Shown here: piece by piece, positions 46,225 through 57,089 of the stretch | Layout: each line of letters opens with the position of its first letter | Position numbering within the stretch: position 1 is the stretch's first letter | NCBI GenBank assembly: GCA_023548195.1 | Contig: JAJHZJ010000693.1 | Location: forward strand, 806,001 to 870,000 | Reading direction: 5' to 3' | Source of the DNA: Bettongia penicillata ogilbyi | Lineage: Eukaryota; Chordata; Mammalia; Diprotodontia; Potoroidae | Length of the DNA: 64,000 nt | The notes under the pieces: generated by a model | Databases searched by the model: none | What the model saw: the letters and a program-made list of their open reading frames with translations, nothing else | Told to the model about the DNA's origin: nothing | Program-made: the position numbers and the translations under genes

Positions 46225-46665
46225 TTACATAGATCAGATGCAGAATTCCCCAATGCCTTGGGAATCGAATTAAAATATAATTGGGAAATAGTTGTGAAAA
46301 TAAATGAAAGTATAATTTTTGTGTTCAGTTGTTTCAGCTGTGTCTGACTCTTCATGACCCTATTTGGGATTTTCTTGGCAGAGACACTGAAGTACTTTGC
46401 CATTTCCTTCTTGAATTCATTTTTACAGATGAGGAAACTGAGGCAAACAGGGTTAAATGACTTATCCACAGTCACACAGCTAGGAAGCATCTGAAGCTGT
46501 ATTTGAACTCAGGAAGATGAGTCTTCCTGATTTCAGATCTGGCATTCTATTTATTGTGCCACCAAGCCACCTCCCTCCAAATACAATATAACATAGATAA
46601 TGTTAATTTGTGGTTTTCTAAGTCAATTTGGGCTTCCAGGGATCCCTTTCAACATCGCTAATCCA
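46225..46665 (-). mobile_element. hAT MITE interrupted by a SINE (copy A)
   Basis: The two MITE halves are 46225-46313 (aaaatataattgggaaatag) and 46580-46665 (aatataacatagataatgtt, ggttttctaagtcaatttgg, cagggatccctttca). They are separated by a tRNA-like SINE. The same MITE in the other orientation sits at 58909-59290. Confidence 0.65.
46318..46576 (-). mobile_element. Marsupial tRNA-like CORE-SINE in the hAT MITE
   Basis: Read on the minus strand it goes from the tRNA-like head (near 46576, ggaggtggcttggtggcac) to the 'agacacagctgaaacaactg' end near 46325. Plus-strand blocks: cagctgtgtctgactcttca, gaggaaactgaggcaaacag and gtcacacagctaggaagcat. Confidence 0.85.
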
Positions 46666-47995
46666 GACCAGCCCCTTCATTTTAAAGATGAAGAAACCTG
46701 AGCAGGAAAGAATAAATAATTTGTCCAAGGATCCTGCAGTACGAGTCCAAAAATTTTGCAGTGCCACTACAGTGTGGGTCCCATCATGTACCACAGCATG
46801 TCCCAAATGGGAAAGTCCTGGGACTCTGAGATCCTCTTAGGGTGTCTCATAGATTGCATCCAGAAAAATACCAGGACAAACTTTTGAGGTGACAGGAATA
46901 AAATGGAGCTGACCTGCTACCACAAGGCCAGCTCTACCAGATCTTTAAAGGAGAATGGGGGCTGGCCCAGGACAAAACCCTTCGAGGGTCTGGTAAGTCT
47001 GCTGTGTTGGACTGAACTAAACTGACCAGTGGTCTCTGAGTCTACTCCAACCTAAATCAAGGATAACAACTGAAAGTCATCATTTATAAACTCTTCGTGC
47101 TAGAATTTAGATAAGATCCTACATGGCACATTAAACTTAATAAATGCTAATCATTTATTTTACTCATGCTAATCGCAATGTTACTATTTAATTCTTCTTT
47201 CTGATGAGAAATGAATCCAAGGCATCCTCAACACCAATGTTTCCCTAGTCTTCTGACATAGGTAAGTTTCCATCTCCAGTTTGACTTCATTTGATTTTTC
47301 AAGAAATATTTAGTAAGAATAACCTTAATTACAGAGAGCAGATAATGGAACATGTTCTGCCTCCTCTAAGTGGAAAGAGAGCAAATGGGTCCAGAAGAAG
47401 GGCGATGTCGTCAAAGATAGTCAAAGTGTGAGTCTGTTTTACTTCACTGCAGTTTTTTTGTTATAAGGGAGGATTGTAGAGGCCGGTGCAGCATGTGAGC
47501 ACTGGGAAGTCACAATGAAATTAAAAACCAAAAAGCATCAGTCAAACCGTTAAAAAGCTAAATAGCTATTACGTGACCATTACGCGTAGAGGCTCCCCAT
47601 CGAAAAGGGGAGACAAGGCCCAGACACGAGCCAATTTAAAGAACCACGGCGATCATCAGATGGTTAAGCACCAAACAAATGGGAGTGCACTGGCTAGAGG
47701 GATGTTGATGCGAAGGGGACACTGAGAAAACAAGGCCCATGCCATTTGAGTCCTATCAGTTCTACCTAGATGAAACAAAACTACATCGATGAGAGTTCTT
47801 CCTCTGGTTTCATTCACAACAGTTCTTGGGCACAGAAATCTCAGTCACCTATTCCGAGTTACTCCTCATTCACAGGTCATATCCATACTATAAATCCTAC
47901 AACTAAAATTAAGTCATCTTGCTTTCTGAACCCCAGTTCATCTCATTAATATCCTTTTGCCGTTCATCCCTGCCTCTTGTCAGTTGACATAGCTG
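46666..47995. other. FBXW8 intron, mostly unassigned
   Basis: A MIR-like piece (46666-46760, minus: gatgaagaaacctgagcagg). About 47440-47560 resembles an L1 3' UTR (ttttgttataagggaggatt). The remainder is not recognised. Confidence 0.3.
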
Positions 47996-48004
47996 CTCCC
48001 TTTG

Positions 48005-48078
48005 TAAAGATATTACATCAATCAATAAACGTTTATTAAGTGCCTACTACGTACCAGGCACCATGCTGTAGACAGAGA
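48005..48078 (-). mobile_element. L2 3'-end fragment
   Basis: atcaataaacgtttattaag and cctactacgtaccaggcacc. Confidence 0.75.
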
Positions 48079-49255
48079 CCCATGTCTATGGCATCACTGC
48101 CTATTTTTCTGTCAGTCTTGAAATGAACATTTCTAAAGTTCATTTTATACCCGAAAAGTTTTTTCTTTATCTACAGAAAAGCAAGAGATTATGAAAAAAA
48201 AATTTATAATTTACATCTGGAAAGGAATTTTCTCACCATAAGTAGTTCAAGGAATCTCATAGTTCCTAAGCACCCCTTTCCCTAGAAATATTTAACCAAA
48301 GTCCTTTAGAAATTTTAGACATCTATAATATGGATGCACACAGATACTATGGAATCAATATATCTATGTTTAAAAGTTCAAGGCTAAAATGCCTAAGAGA
48401 AAACAATTGGGACAAGTACTTCTCATTTGGTATATATAGGCTGTTTTTTATTGTCCAGACCAAAAGTATCCACTCAATAGTTATGACTTTTCTGAAGAGA
48501 AACATGAAAGTAAAACACTCCACTAGCCATAAAAACAGTTATACATCATTATTAGTAATAAGTAAAAATTTCCTAATCCAAAAGTCTACTAGGCTCTATG
48601 TTCTAAATGGATTTAACCTTTTTTGGGGGGGTTGGGGAGCAGGAAGAGGATATTTTTACAGTCTAGTCTCTGCAGACATTCGGGGTGGGGGAGCGGCAAA
48701 TTAACATGTAGGTTGTATTACTACACTGAGAGCATCATTCCAAAACAGTGTACATGACAGCTGTTCCCTTCAAAAAGGAAAAATACTCTTAGGAAAATTC
48801 CTAGCTATGATCTAATACTTCCAAACAGATTCTATGGTGATAAATGACATAGACTCAAGTCAGTGATGAAGAGAAAATAGTACCTTAATAATTTCTTCCT
48901 TTCATTTACTAAAATAATATTATTTTTAACCCTTCACCTCCAAATTGGTGACGCTTTTATTTTTTTCCATTTAATTTAAGAGTCAGTGAAGGTAAACAGG
49001 AATTCCTTGCATTAAGGACTAATAAACAAAGATTAGCTGACTAACCCTAGTTTAGAAGAGAGCTAGAAGATACTTCCAAATGCTGTTGTGGAAAATGGGA
49101 AATGGTTTACTCAACCCAAGTCAAACGAGCATCAGGTCACCAACAACCTCCCTGCTAGCTTCACTTGTGGCATCTAACCTCATACTGTCATTCAAAGGTT
49201 CCTAATCCTCTACTGAGCTAGTCTCCTACAGGTAACACTACTGGGCACAGCTTAC
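48079..49255. other. FBXW8 intron, unassigned
   Basis: AT-rich, with a 124-codon plus-strand open frame (48330-48704) of low-information composition and a G-rich patch at 48622-48690. I do not consider it coding. Confidence 0.35.
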
Positions 49256-49420
49256 CTTCCAGTTGGTTCTTAATGTGTGTTCCTTGGCCCGGGATTCTTG
49301 GAAGACAAGTTTCCAGCAGGAGCAGTCAGAGATGCTGGTATCTGGAAGGTACCCTTCCTGTTGGCACAATCTGTACCACAACACTTCATCTTCTGCAAGA
49401 ACCTTCCACGTCCTGCTCAC
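49256..49420 (-). CDS. FBXW8: FBXW8 internal exon: end of F-box and linker
   Basis: This 165-nt exon, phase 0 at both ends, encodes 55 residues: VSRTWKVLAEDEVLWYRLC completes the F-box, followed by a linker with a Cys/Trp-containing segment (SDCSCWKLVFQE) and ending LRTNWK. The acceptor is ttttag before GTGAGC, and the donor is AAG before gtaagc. The tail of an F-box, with W at residue 5 and the AEDEVLW block, leads into the characteristic FBXW8 linker. It lies 11.3 kb downstream of the preceding exon in gene orientation. There are no in-frame stops or indels, so it looks functional. The family role (substrate receptor with SKP1-CUL7-RBX1; reported targets include IRS1) is established knowledge, not seen here. 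Confidence 0.95.
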
Positions 49421-49789
49421 CTAAAACAGCCCAAGTGACATAAATGTCAAATTATGCAATTACAGAAGCCCCACTGCCATCCAAAAATCAATCAACACCT
49501 TTATTACCACCCTAGATTTATGGAAGTGTAAAATGCCTCGTTAACAAAATGCTTTGTGCTGAAAAAAATATAAGCAAAACGTTTCCAGTTTTTTCTCCCA
49601 AGACTTCAAAACTGTTGAACATACTACCTATAATCATATCTTAGAACATTTAATCAGATTTTCATATATAAATGTGAGAGATTTTAAGACTCCAAATAAA
49701 AATGCAAAATCTATGTAGTTTCAAATGTGTTAAGATCTATAATTCGTAGTTATATAACATCTTTCATAAGATGCTCTCAGTGCCAACAA

Positions 49790-49960
49790 GCATTGTATCT
49801 CTTCATTTAGAGATTAGAAGATTGAGTGAAAGAGAAGGAAAGTGATGCCCAGAAACACAGAGATACAGTAAAGAACAGTAAACACGACCAAGTGACTCTC
49901 ATCTATGGGTAAACCACACTTCTTCAATGCAGGTGTATATTCTCTACTGTGAGAACTTGG
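49790..49960 (-). mobile_element. MIR-family fragment
   Basis: cttcatttagagattagaag, agaaggaaagtgatgcccag and a ccaagtgactctcatctatg remnant of the head. Confidence 0.4.
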
Positions 49961-50789
49961 ACTCCATCATGTTCATAGTCTAAAAATACTTTCCAAGTAT
50001 GACAGTAGGGCTATAGCAGGAAGGAGACTAAAATGTTGTTAAACCCACATTTTAGGTTGGCTTCTCTTTTTTTTTTACAGGAAATGCAAACTTCTAAACA
50101 GGACTGATACAAAGAAACTAAGATTATGTCTAGAATGGTTCTTTTTAAAACTCACCAGGATCAGGGGAAATGAGTCATTTTAGAGACTGGTGCTTTCTTA
50201 AAGAGATTTACCAGGGAAAAGAATGACCTATGAAGTTGATTTCACTGTGAAGGACGGACTTGGCTGGCAAGAATCTGAGACTGGTTCAGATAGATAAATG
50301 TGATCTAGGGTCTATGGTGTATTATGGTACCAAAGGATCAAGTGGCTAATGCTTGTTAAGCCAAAGGTTGCAACTCACATCTGATAAAATGAGTCCAGTG
50401 AGTCACAGAGGACAGTAACCTGTGATCTATAACACTCCCTGAGGGACACTGCTAAACATCAAATATACCAGGCCAGGAGAGGCTGCGGTGCAGTGCGGGG
50501 GGGCTAAGGAAAGAACAAGACAGCCAGAGGCTGAGAGCGTTCTTGTGAATGTTAGAAGAACCTCAGCAAAAGCACACTCCATTTAAATGTGTACATGGAA
50601 GTGCATATGTGTATGTGCATGTTTCCATAACTGTCAAACCAAAAGTCAAGGAATGAAAATTCACATTAAGAAGCATTCCACATTTCCCTAAAGGTTCACT
50701 GCAAAATTTCTTTAAATGATGAATTTCTTTGGTATGCATAAAATGACTTCCCTTACAAAAAATATTATTTAATAGTCAGATTTTTCAGA

Positions 50790-50958
50790 GACGCATCAGC
50801 CTCCCTCCTCTCCCACTTGATAAACCGCAGGGGCTCTCTATCACTCCCAGGGTCAAATCTGAAATCTTGGATTTGGCATTCAAAGCCCTTCCTAAGCTGG
50901 CCCCTTGGGGCCTTTTTATTTATCTCCTACCTTATCCCCCTTCATATACCCTTCTTCC
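50790..50958 (+). mobile_element. L2 fragment, first piece
   Basis: ctatcactcccagggtcaaa, ttggcattcaaagcccttcc and taagctggccccttggggcc. Its continuation lies after the Tigger element at about 52121. Confidence 0.8.
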
Positions 50959-51310
50959 AATTCAGTAAGCATTTATTGAATGCCTACTATGTGCCAGGCA
51001 CTAAGCAAAGTCCTGGGGATATAAATAAGAAAAAGATAGTCCCTGTCCTCGAGGAACTTACAATCTAATGGGGGAAGGCAATACACAAAAGGAGAGCGGA
51101 ACAGAATGGAGAGAGAAATAACAGGGGTAATCAGAGCAGGAAGCATCTTGTTCCACGGAGTTCCGACCAAGCAGAGCTGCCAGTAGAAAGTGCAGTGCGC
51201 TCCAAAGACCCTGCTTAGCCGTCTAGAAAGGAAAGCTTTGGAAGGAGTTGAACGTTCTCACTCCAGACTCCCAATGAGAGAAGACTGAGGGAGATGGGAA
51301 GGCGATTAGT
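50959..51310 (-). mobile_element. L2 3'-end fragment, antisense
   Basis: ttcagtaagcatttattgaa, tgccaggcactaagcaaagt and tccctgtcctcgaggaactt, then a degraded body. It sits within the plus-oriented L2. Confidence 0.7.
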
Positions 51311-51312
51311 AC

Positions 51313-52120
51313 TGGCACACCTCAGAGATATTGCGGCTTTGGTTCTAGACCGCCACAACAAAATGCATGTCGTAATAAAGGGAGTCGCATGATTTTTTTT
51401 TGTTTTCTAGTATACATAAAAGTTATGGTTAGCCTATATTGTAATCCATCAAGTGTACAATAATATTATGGCTAAAAAATTGCACGTGCCTTATTTAAAA
51501 TGCTAACCATCATCTGGGCCTTCAGTGAGGCATAATCTTGGGTCTTGCCTTGATCTTGAAGGCTGCTAACTGATCGGGGTAGTGGTTGTTGATGGCTGGG
51601 ATGGTTGCGGTAATTTCTTAAAATAAGACAACAAAGATATTTGCTACATCAATGGATTCTTCCTTTCACCTGAACACTTAGGAGCTACTGTAGAGTTATT
51701 AATTGGCCTAATTTCAATACTGTTGTGTCTCAGGGAACAGGGGGATCTGAGGAGATGGAGAGAAACATGGGATGGCAGATTGGTGGCACAGTCAAACACA
51801 CACATACACACACACAATCGATTAAGTTTGCCATCTATTATGGGTACAATTCATAGCACCTCAAAATAATATAGTAACAGCAAAGATCACTGATCACAGA
51901 TCATCCTAAGAGACATAATAATAATGAAAAAGTTTGAAATATTTCAAAAATTGCCTAGATGTGACACAAACAGATGATGTGGACACAAGTTGTTAGAAAA
52001 TGGTGCTGACTTGCTCCACGTAGGGGCAAACCTTACAATTTACAAACCTTCAATTTGTGAAAAAACATAGTATTTGTGAAGTTCAATAAATCAAAGTGCA
52101 ATAAAATGAGGGATGCCCTG
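51313..52120. mobile_element. Tigger1-like DNA transposon, internally deleted
   Basis: The left end ctggcacacctcagagatat, then ttgcggctttggttctagac, and the right end aaagtgcaataaaatgaggg-atgccctg are imperfect inverted repeats (caggcatacctc... in the family). A TA precedes the left end. Internal blocks (ctaaccatcatctgggcctt, ctgctaactgatcggggtag, taattggcctaatttcaata, tcactgatcacagatcatcc, gaaaaagtttgaaatatt) match Tigger1 as I remember it. The transposase core is absent: about 0.8 kb against about 2.4 kb. Confidence 0.85.
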
Positions 52121-52402
52121 ACATCCACTTTTCGCCTCCAATATTTTTACTGGCTGCCCCTGGGCCTGGAACATTCTTCTCCTTCTCCCTGCAGGCTTCC
52201 CTCAAGTCTCTGCTCCGGTGCCATCTTCTGCAAGACACCTTTCCTAGGCTTTTCCCTGAAAGACTGCCTCCAGTGTGTTCAGAATCTATCTGGTCAGTGC
52301 TCAGCTGTCTGGGTGCTCTCCCTTCCATCAGACTGTGAGCTTCCTGAGAGCAGCAGGGCCTGGCACATAGCAGGCTCTTGATAATTGCTAGCTGACTGAC
52401 TA
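52121..52402 (+). mobile_element. L2 fragment, second piece, with 3' end
   Basis: Resumes the L2: gggcctggaacattcttctc, ctcaagtctctgctccggtg, agacacctttcctaggcttt and the 3' end cagactgtgagcttcctgag with ctggcacatagcaggctctt. Confidence 0.85.
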
Positions 52403-52489
52403 CTATATAAAAGTCAACCACATTATCAGGAAACAAGGTAGTATAGCTGGAAAACGACTAGATGAGGATAAGTCTCTAGTAAAACTAAA

Positions 52490-53290
52490 CTGGGCAAGTC
52501 ACTTACTCCTTCTTAGTGGGCCTCTGTTCCCATATCTCTAAAAACAAGATTTAGATTGGATCATCTCTGTGTCCTTTGTAGCTTAAAAATTCCATGATTC
52601 TAGTATTCCTGGGTCTAAATTTCCTTGCCTGGAGGGTTAAGAATAATTAAACCATGAGTCTCACAGGATTTGATAGAGGCTTACATGGCTAGAATGTGTC
52701 CGAGAGGGGATCTGAACCAAGGTCCAAGGTCTCCTGACTCCAAGTAAAGGGAGCGAGGTGGGAATAGGAAACAAGATTTTGCTAAGTGCCTACTATGTGC
52801 CAGGTCCTGGGCTAAGCACTTTAAATGCTGTCTCATCTGATCCTCACAGCAACCCCAAAAGGTAGACATCGTTATTATCCCCATTTTACAGGTGAGGAAA
52901 CTGAGGCAGAAGTGAAAGGACTTGCACAGGGTCACACAGCTAGTGTCTGAAGATATTCAAACTCAGCTTTTTCTCCCCCCAGCACCACCCTCTCCCTCCC
53001 CAACACCAGGCACTGTGGTGCCCTCGTACTGGCCTATGGGATTCTCCCTGCCATCCTCCCCACAGTGTGGTCTAGGAGAAGGTTGGACTTGGCCTCAGAA
53101 ACACCTGAGTTTGAAGCAGGCTTCTGCTGCTCACTTCTAGCTCTTTTATATTAAGGCTCAAATAGAAGTCTGTTTTCCCTTCTGTAGGATGGGATGAAAT
53201 ACTCATGGTACCTACTTATGAGACGGTTGAATTAAACAAGGTCATTTATAAAGAGCTTCTCAAACCTTAATGTGTCATGTAAATGTTAGT
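52490..53290. mobile_element. Cluster of three MIR fragments
   Basis: 52490-52700 is plus (actgggcaagtcacttactc; ttagattggatcatctctgt). 52770-52960 is minus (taagtgcctactatgtgcca; ctcatctgatcctcacagca; gaggaaactgaggcagaagt; gtcacacagctagtgtctga). 53075-53290 is plus (tggacttggcctcagaaaca; gttgaattaaacaaggtcat). Confidence 0.75.
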
Positions 53291-53805
53291 TACTATTAAT
53301 AACTGACAATGCAAGACAGAATCCACACTGCTCAGCACAAAGTTTATAAGGAACTCCAAGTAACTTCCAAAAATTCCTTTGTTATCCCAAAGTTTTAGTG
53401 CATCAAATAGTATTTGAAAAAAGCAAACCGTTAACTGAGGCTTGGAAATATTTTCTTTGTAAAGAGATTTTTGTTGAAATGGTACATATGGTGGCAAGCC
53501 ATGCCTACTGTGACAACAGACACAGGATGAAATTCAACAAGGCACTAGAAGGTCTAAATGCAAAAACTCCTATTTCTCAGTTGCAAATATTTTAACTGAT
53601 AATCAACTTGCTAAACACAAAAAAGCTAAACTAATGAATAAAAGGAATTACAATGTCTGAGGCATCCAAAGGTATGTTAAAGCAATGTCAATCAAGGGTA
53701 AACCCTAGCTTTTGTAATAATAAGGACTCTTGAGTAATCTTTCAAAAACTGCCGTATGAGTTCTGGACTTTTTGTTACAAATACCTGAAAGTCTTTCAGT
53801 TCATC
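53291..53805. other. FBXW8 intron, unassigned
   Basis: Moderately AT-rich. No repeat or exon recognised. Confidence 0.35.
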
Positions 53806-53807
53806 AT

Positions 53808-54275
53808 GTTTCCATTTTGGGGGGGGGGGTGCTTTTGGAGGGGTGTGTGGGTTGAGATTGGAGGTCCTGGGGGAGGAAGGAAGGAGATGGGGGATGCAAA
53901 CCAGTGGGTGAGTGAGGGGAGAAGATAAAGTAACAGGTGAAAAAGAGAAATTGAGAAAGCAAGAAAACAGATGGAGGGAAATTCACAAACAGTAATTATA
54001 ACTTTGAATGTGAATGGGATGTTTATAGCAGCTCTCTTTGTGGTGGCAAAGAACTACAAATTGTAGGGGTGCCCATCAACTGAGGAACAGCTGAACAAGC
54101 TGTGACGAACAGTTGTGATGGAATACCACAGTGCTATAAGAAATGATGAGCTCATTGATCTCAGAAAGGCATGGAAAGACTTGCATGAAATGATGAAGAG
54201 AGATGTGAGCAAAACCAAGAGAACACTGTATACAGTAACAGCAATGTTGTTGTAAGAACGAATTTGAACTAAGTC
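53808..54275 (+). mobile_element. Internally deleted L1 with ORF2 start fused to C-terminus
   Basis: A purine-rich ORF1-ORF2 spacer leads to the beginning of ORF2 (attataactttgaatgtgaa), then at about 54021 directly to the C-terminal region (tttatagcagctctctttgt). At the junction one frame reads TLNVNGM, then FIAALFVVAKN, in frame. TLNVNGM is the first conserved block of the L1 endonuclease, and FIAALF is from the ORF2 C-terminus. The 3' part (gtgctataagaaatgatgag; gagaacactgtatacagtaa) is truncated near 54275. A run of 12 G/T lies at 53818-53830. Confidence 0.75.
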
Positions 54276-54480
54276 ATTCTATTATATAAACAGATATACA
54301 AACAAATATATATGCATAGATATACAAATACATATATAAATCTAAAGTCCTTCTGTTATAAATAGATATACAAGTAAAAATAAAGGACATATGAAGAAAG
54401 ACACCAAAATGTCTTATGTATGAATATATAAATGTACAAATGCAAGGCAGAACTAATGCAACAAGACAGGTGTTTGCATT
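54276..54480. repeat. AT-rich low-complexity stretch
   Basis: Repeated atagatatacaaata-like words. Confidence 0.6.
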
Positions 54481-54719
54481 GGGTCTGCCAAAGAAGGCTT
54501 TGTGTTGTAAAGAAAGGCTCTGAATATAGACACCCACACACGTATCTGTGTGCCGCATGAAGACGTAAGGAGTTAGACGAGGATAAGGCAGGAAAGGCTG
54601 AGGTCTTAGGCTACTTATGTCACCTTCCTGACCTAAACTGTCAAACCTGGAAGACCTTGTCTTAAAGAAACTCATGAAATGAGAAGGGCCCTCAGGGAAA
54701 CAGAACCTTAGAGCCAGAG

Positions 54720-55200
54720 TGAGGTTCAGTCTGATTTAACCCATGCTCTAATTCTAAATTCTGTCCACAATGTCTCCAACAAGTGAACTCCCAGCTCCAG
54801 CGACAGGGATCTCGTTATCCCCCAAGGCAATCATTCCATTTTTAGACGAGTCTAATTGGTAAGTTTTTCCTTGTGTTGAGTTGCAATCTGCTCCCCAGTG
54901 ACCTGTACCCATCGGTTTGGTTCTAGGACCTTTTCCACATAATTTTCAAACACTTGACAGCTACGCCTCCCCATCCCACCCACTCACATTCCTAATTCCG
55001 CCCAGTGATGCTTGTCTGACATATTCTCTGGTCCCTTCCCCATCCTGAATGTCCTTCTCAAATGTGGCATCTATAACACTTCAAATGAGAACATAATAAC
55101 ATTTCCAATGTGGCCTGCCCAGGGAGAAGTACAATGGGCTTATCGGCAGCCTCCTCCCCCGTCTCTGGGTCTGTCTGGATCAGTGTTTGTCAGCTAGGAT
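54720..55200 (+). mobile_element. Ancient CR1/L3-like LINE 3' fragment
   Basis: aagtgaactcccagctccag, gatctcgttatcccccaagg, attccatttttagacgagtc, then taagtttttccttgtgttga and, further on, aatgtggcctgcccaggg-like text. This order (address of 'preparing a shelf' blocks: attccac, ggaagtttttcctt, caccagg-like) is that of CR1/L3 3' ends as I recall them. Strongly diverged. Confidence 0.45.
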
Positions 55201-56820
55201 TCAATTCCGGTGCGGTGCCATACAGCAAGCATTTACTGAATACCTATCCTCGTGTTAGGTGCTGAGAAAGACAGAAGGCCCATGCTCAGCAGGGAGCAGA
55301 CTTTATGACTGTGTTGGGAAAATGCTGGGTGAAGGGCTTGTTTTTGTTCATCAAGCCGCCGAGAATCTCCAGCACTTTAGGAGTATTCCCAGATAAATGA
55401 TAAGGTATGCCTTGCAAATATTAAAATGCTGCCAAGTTCTTTAATAAATCAGAGAGGAGTGGGGGCATGGGAAACTTTTAAGAAAATAAATACATCTTAA
55501 AGGGTTTTTTTAAAGCAATTAATGAACAGGAAAAGAAAAATATGTAGATTGTTCTAAAGCTTGCTCTAAGGCTTTCACAAATGCTTAAAAGACTTCCCCC
55601 TCAAAAGAAATCTATCATATTTTGTGATTTCTAAAAATCCAAATTATATTAAACCCAGTCAGTTTACAAGCTTAAATTTTCCAAAGGGCCTAATCTGACC
55701 TTTCTTTAATGCACCAGAACTGGCACAACACTGCCCTGTAAAAGCCCCACTGAGCGAGCCTCAGCTGCAAGAAGTCTCTAATAAAAATGTCTCCAGCATT
55801 TCACTTTACAACCCCACTGTGAGTTGCTGTGTTAAAAAACAGCCCTTGGCTCCAGATCAGATTGATTAGCTCTGCCTGAATTGGGGTGATGAAGCCCAGC
55901 AAGCAGTCAACCATTGTTCTAGTTGCATGTTTACACGTGCTCACATACAAAGTCCGCTCACTGAGGACAAGCTGGCAAAGCTGTCCGACTCAGGTTCAAA
56001 CCCAGCGAGAGCAGCAAAGCCTCTCCTGGTCACTTAGGTGTCCCCAGAAGACAAGGATGTTCTCAGGCTCTCACCACCATATGCCAAGCTCTCAGGTAGG
56101 TCTACTTGGCTCTCCAGAAAGATGAGTGCAGTCAGAGCTCAAGGAATTAATGGTCAGCTCCAAGGGTCCCTGCCCCTCCCCTGCCCCACTCTCTGGTGAG
56201 ATGCATGGTTTCTGTTAAGAGCTGATAGATATCTGCTCCCCTCTAGGTCCTGGTGCCTATGACAAGGTGCACAGAAGAATCAGGTTCTAAAATAAGCAGG
56301 GCCTCAATCTGATTTGGACACATTTCCTTACTTTGAGGATTTCAATAAGCAGGCTCCAAAGAGTTTTAGCCTTTTCTATCTAGACAAACAGCAACATGTC
56401 AGCCTCGCAAACCTAACAGCTTATTTATCTTGGTATCATTTATCTCCCGCCCTTCCATTCTATCAGCGATTGCTGAATCCTGTCATTTCTGTAACATCCA
56501 CTAATTTTCTTCATTGGTACTTTCTGCCAAGCCCAAAGAAACGAAGTTCTCTCATACACAAAGCTGGCCCCGGACATTTAACATGTCATTTTCAGACTTA
56601 AGAGTTGCAGAGGACCTCACAGGTGCTAATGCAGGTGCGGTTACCAACAGCAGTTCTGACACCTGCAATTTACACAAGTAGATAACGGCGACACACACCT
56701 GAACGTCACCATCCACAGCGCTGCCTGGCATTCTAACTGCTTAGCTAACATCTTTTCATACGTAGTGAAAACAATATAAATGATCATTCCACAATCACAT
56801 TACAGCTCATTTTTCTATGA
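55201..56820. other. FBXW8 intron with candidate conserved noncoding sequence
   Basis: About 55220-55290 is an L2 3'-end fragment. 55365-55870 is complex, non-repetitive and rich in homeodomain-like cores (gcaattaatgaac, ttaataaatc) and balanced GC, as in conserved enhancers. 56380-56580 is similar in texture. No exon is visible. Confidence 0.35.
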
Positions 56821-56955
56821 GCCCCCTACCTAGCACAAGACCTGGCATGGAGTGGGCATTTATTTAATGCTTGCGGATACGCCTCACCGCCCCCTACCTA
56901 GCACAAGGCTGGCATGGAGTGGGCACATATTTAATGCTTGCGGATACGCCTCATC
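56821..56955 (+). repeat. 68-bp tandem duplication in an L2 3' end
   Basis: Two units, 56821-56888 and 56889-56955, each beginning gccccctacctagcacaag and including ggcatggagtgggca, tatttaatgcttgcggatac and gcctca. They differ at only a few positions, so the duplication is recent relative to the surrounding L2. A third truncated start (ccccctacccggcccagag) follows and runs into the L2 3' end (56960-57085). Confidence 0.9.
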
Positions 56956-57089
56956 TCCCCCTACCCGGCCCAGAGCTGCTTAAAGGCAGTTGCCGTGATG
57001 TCTTACTTATCTTTTTGTATCTCCCACAGACCTTAGCAACGTACACCTGCACACAGTAGGTGTTTCACAAATGTTTGATGAATAAATTT

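Noticed and set aside
48330..48704. 124-codon plus-strand frame
   Set aside because: No domain, no codon bias, runs through a G-rich patch, and lies between two FBXW8 exons on the other strand.
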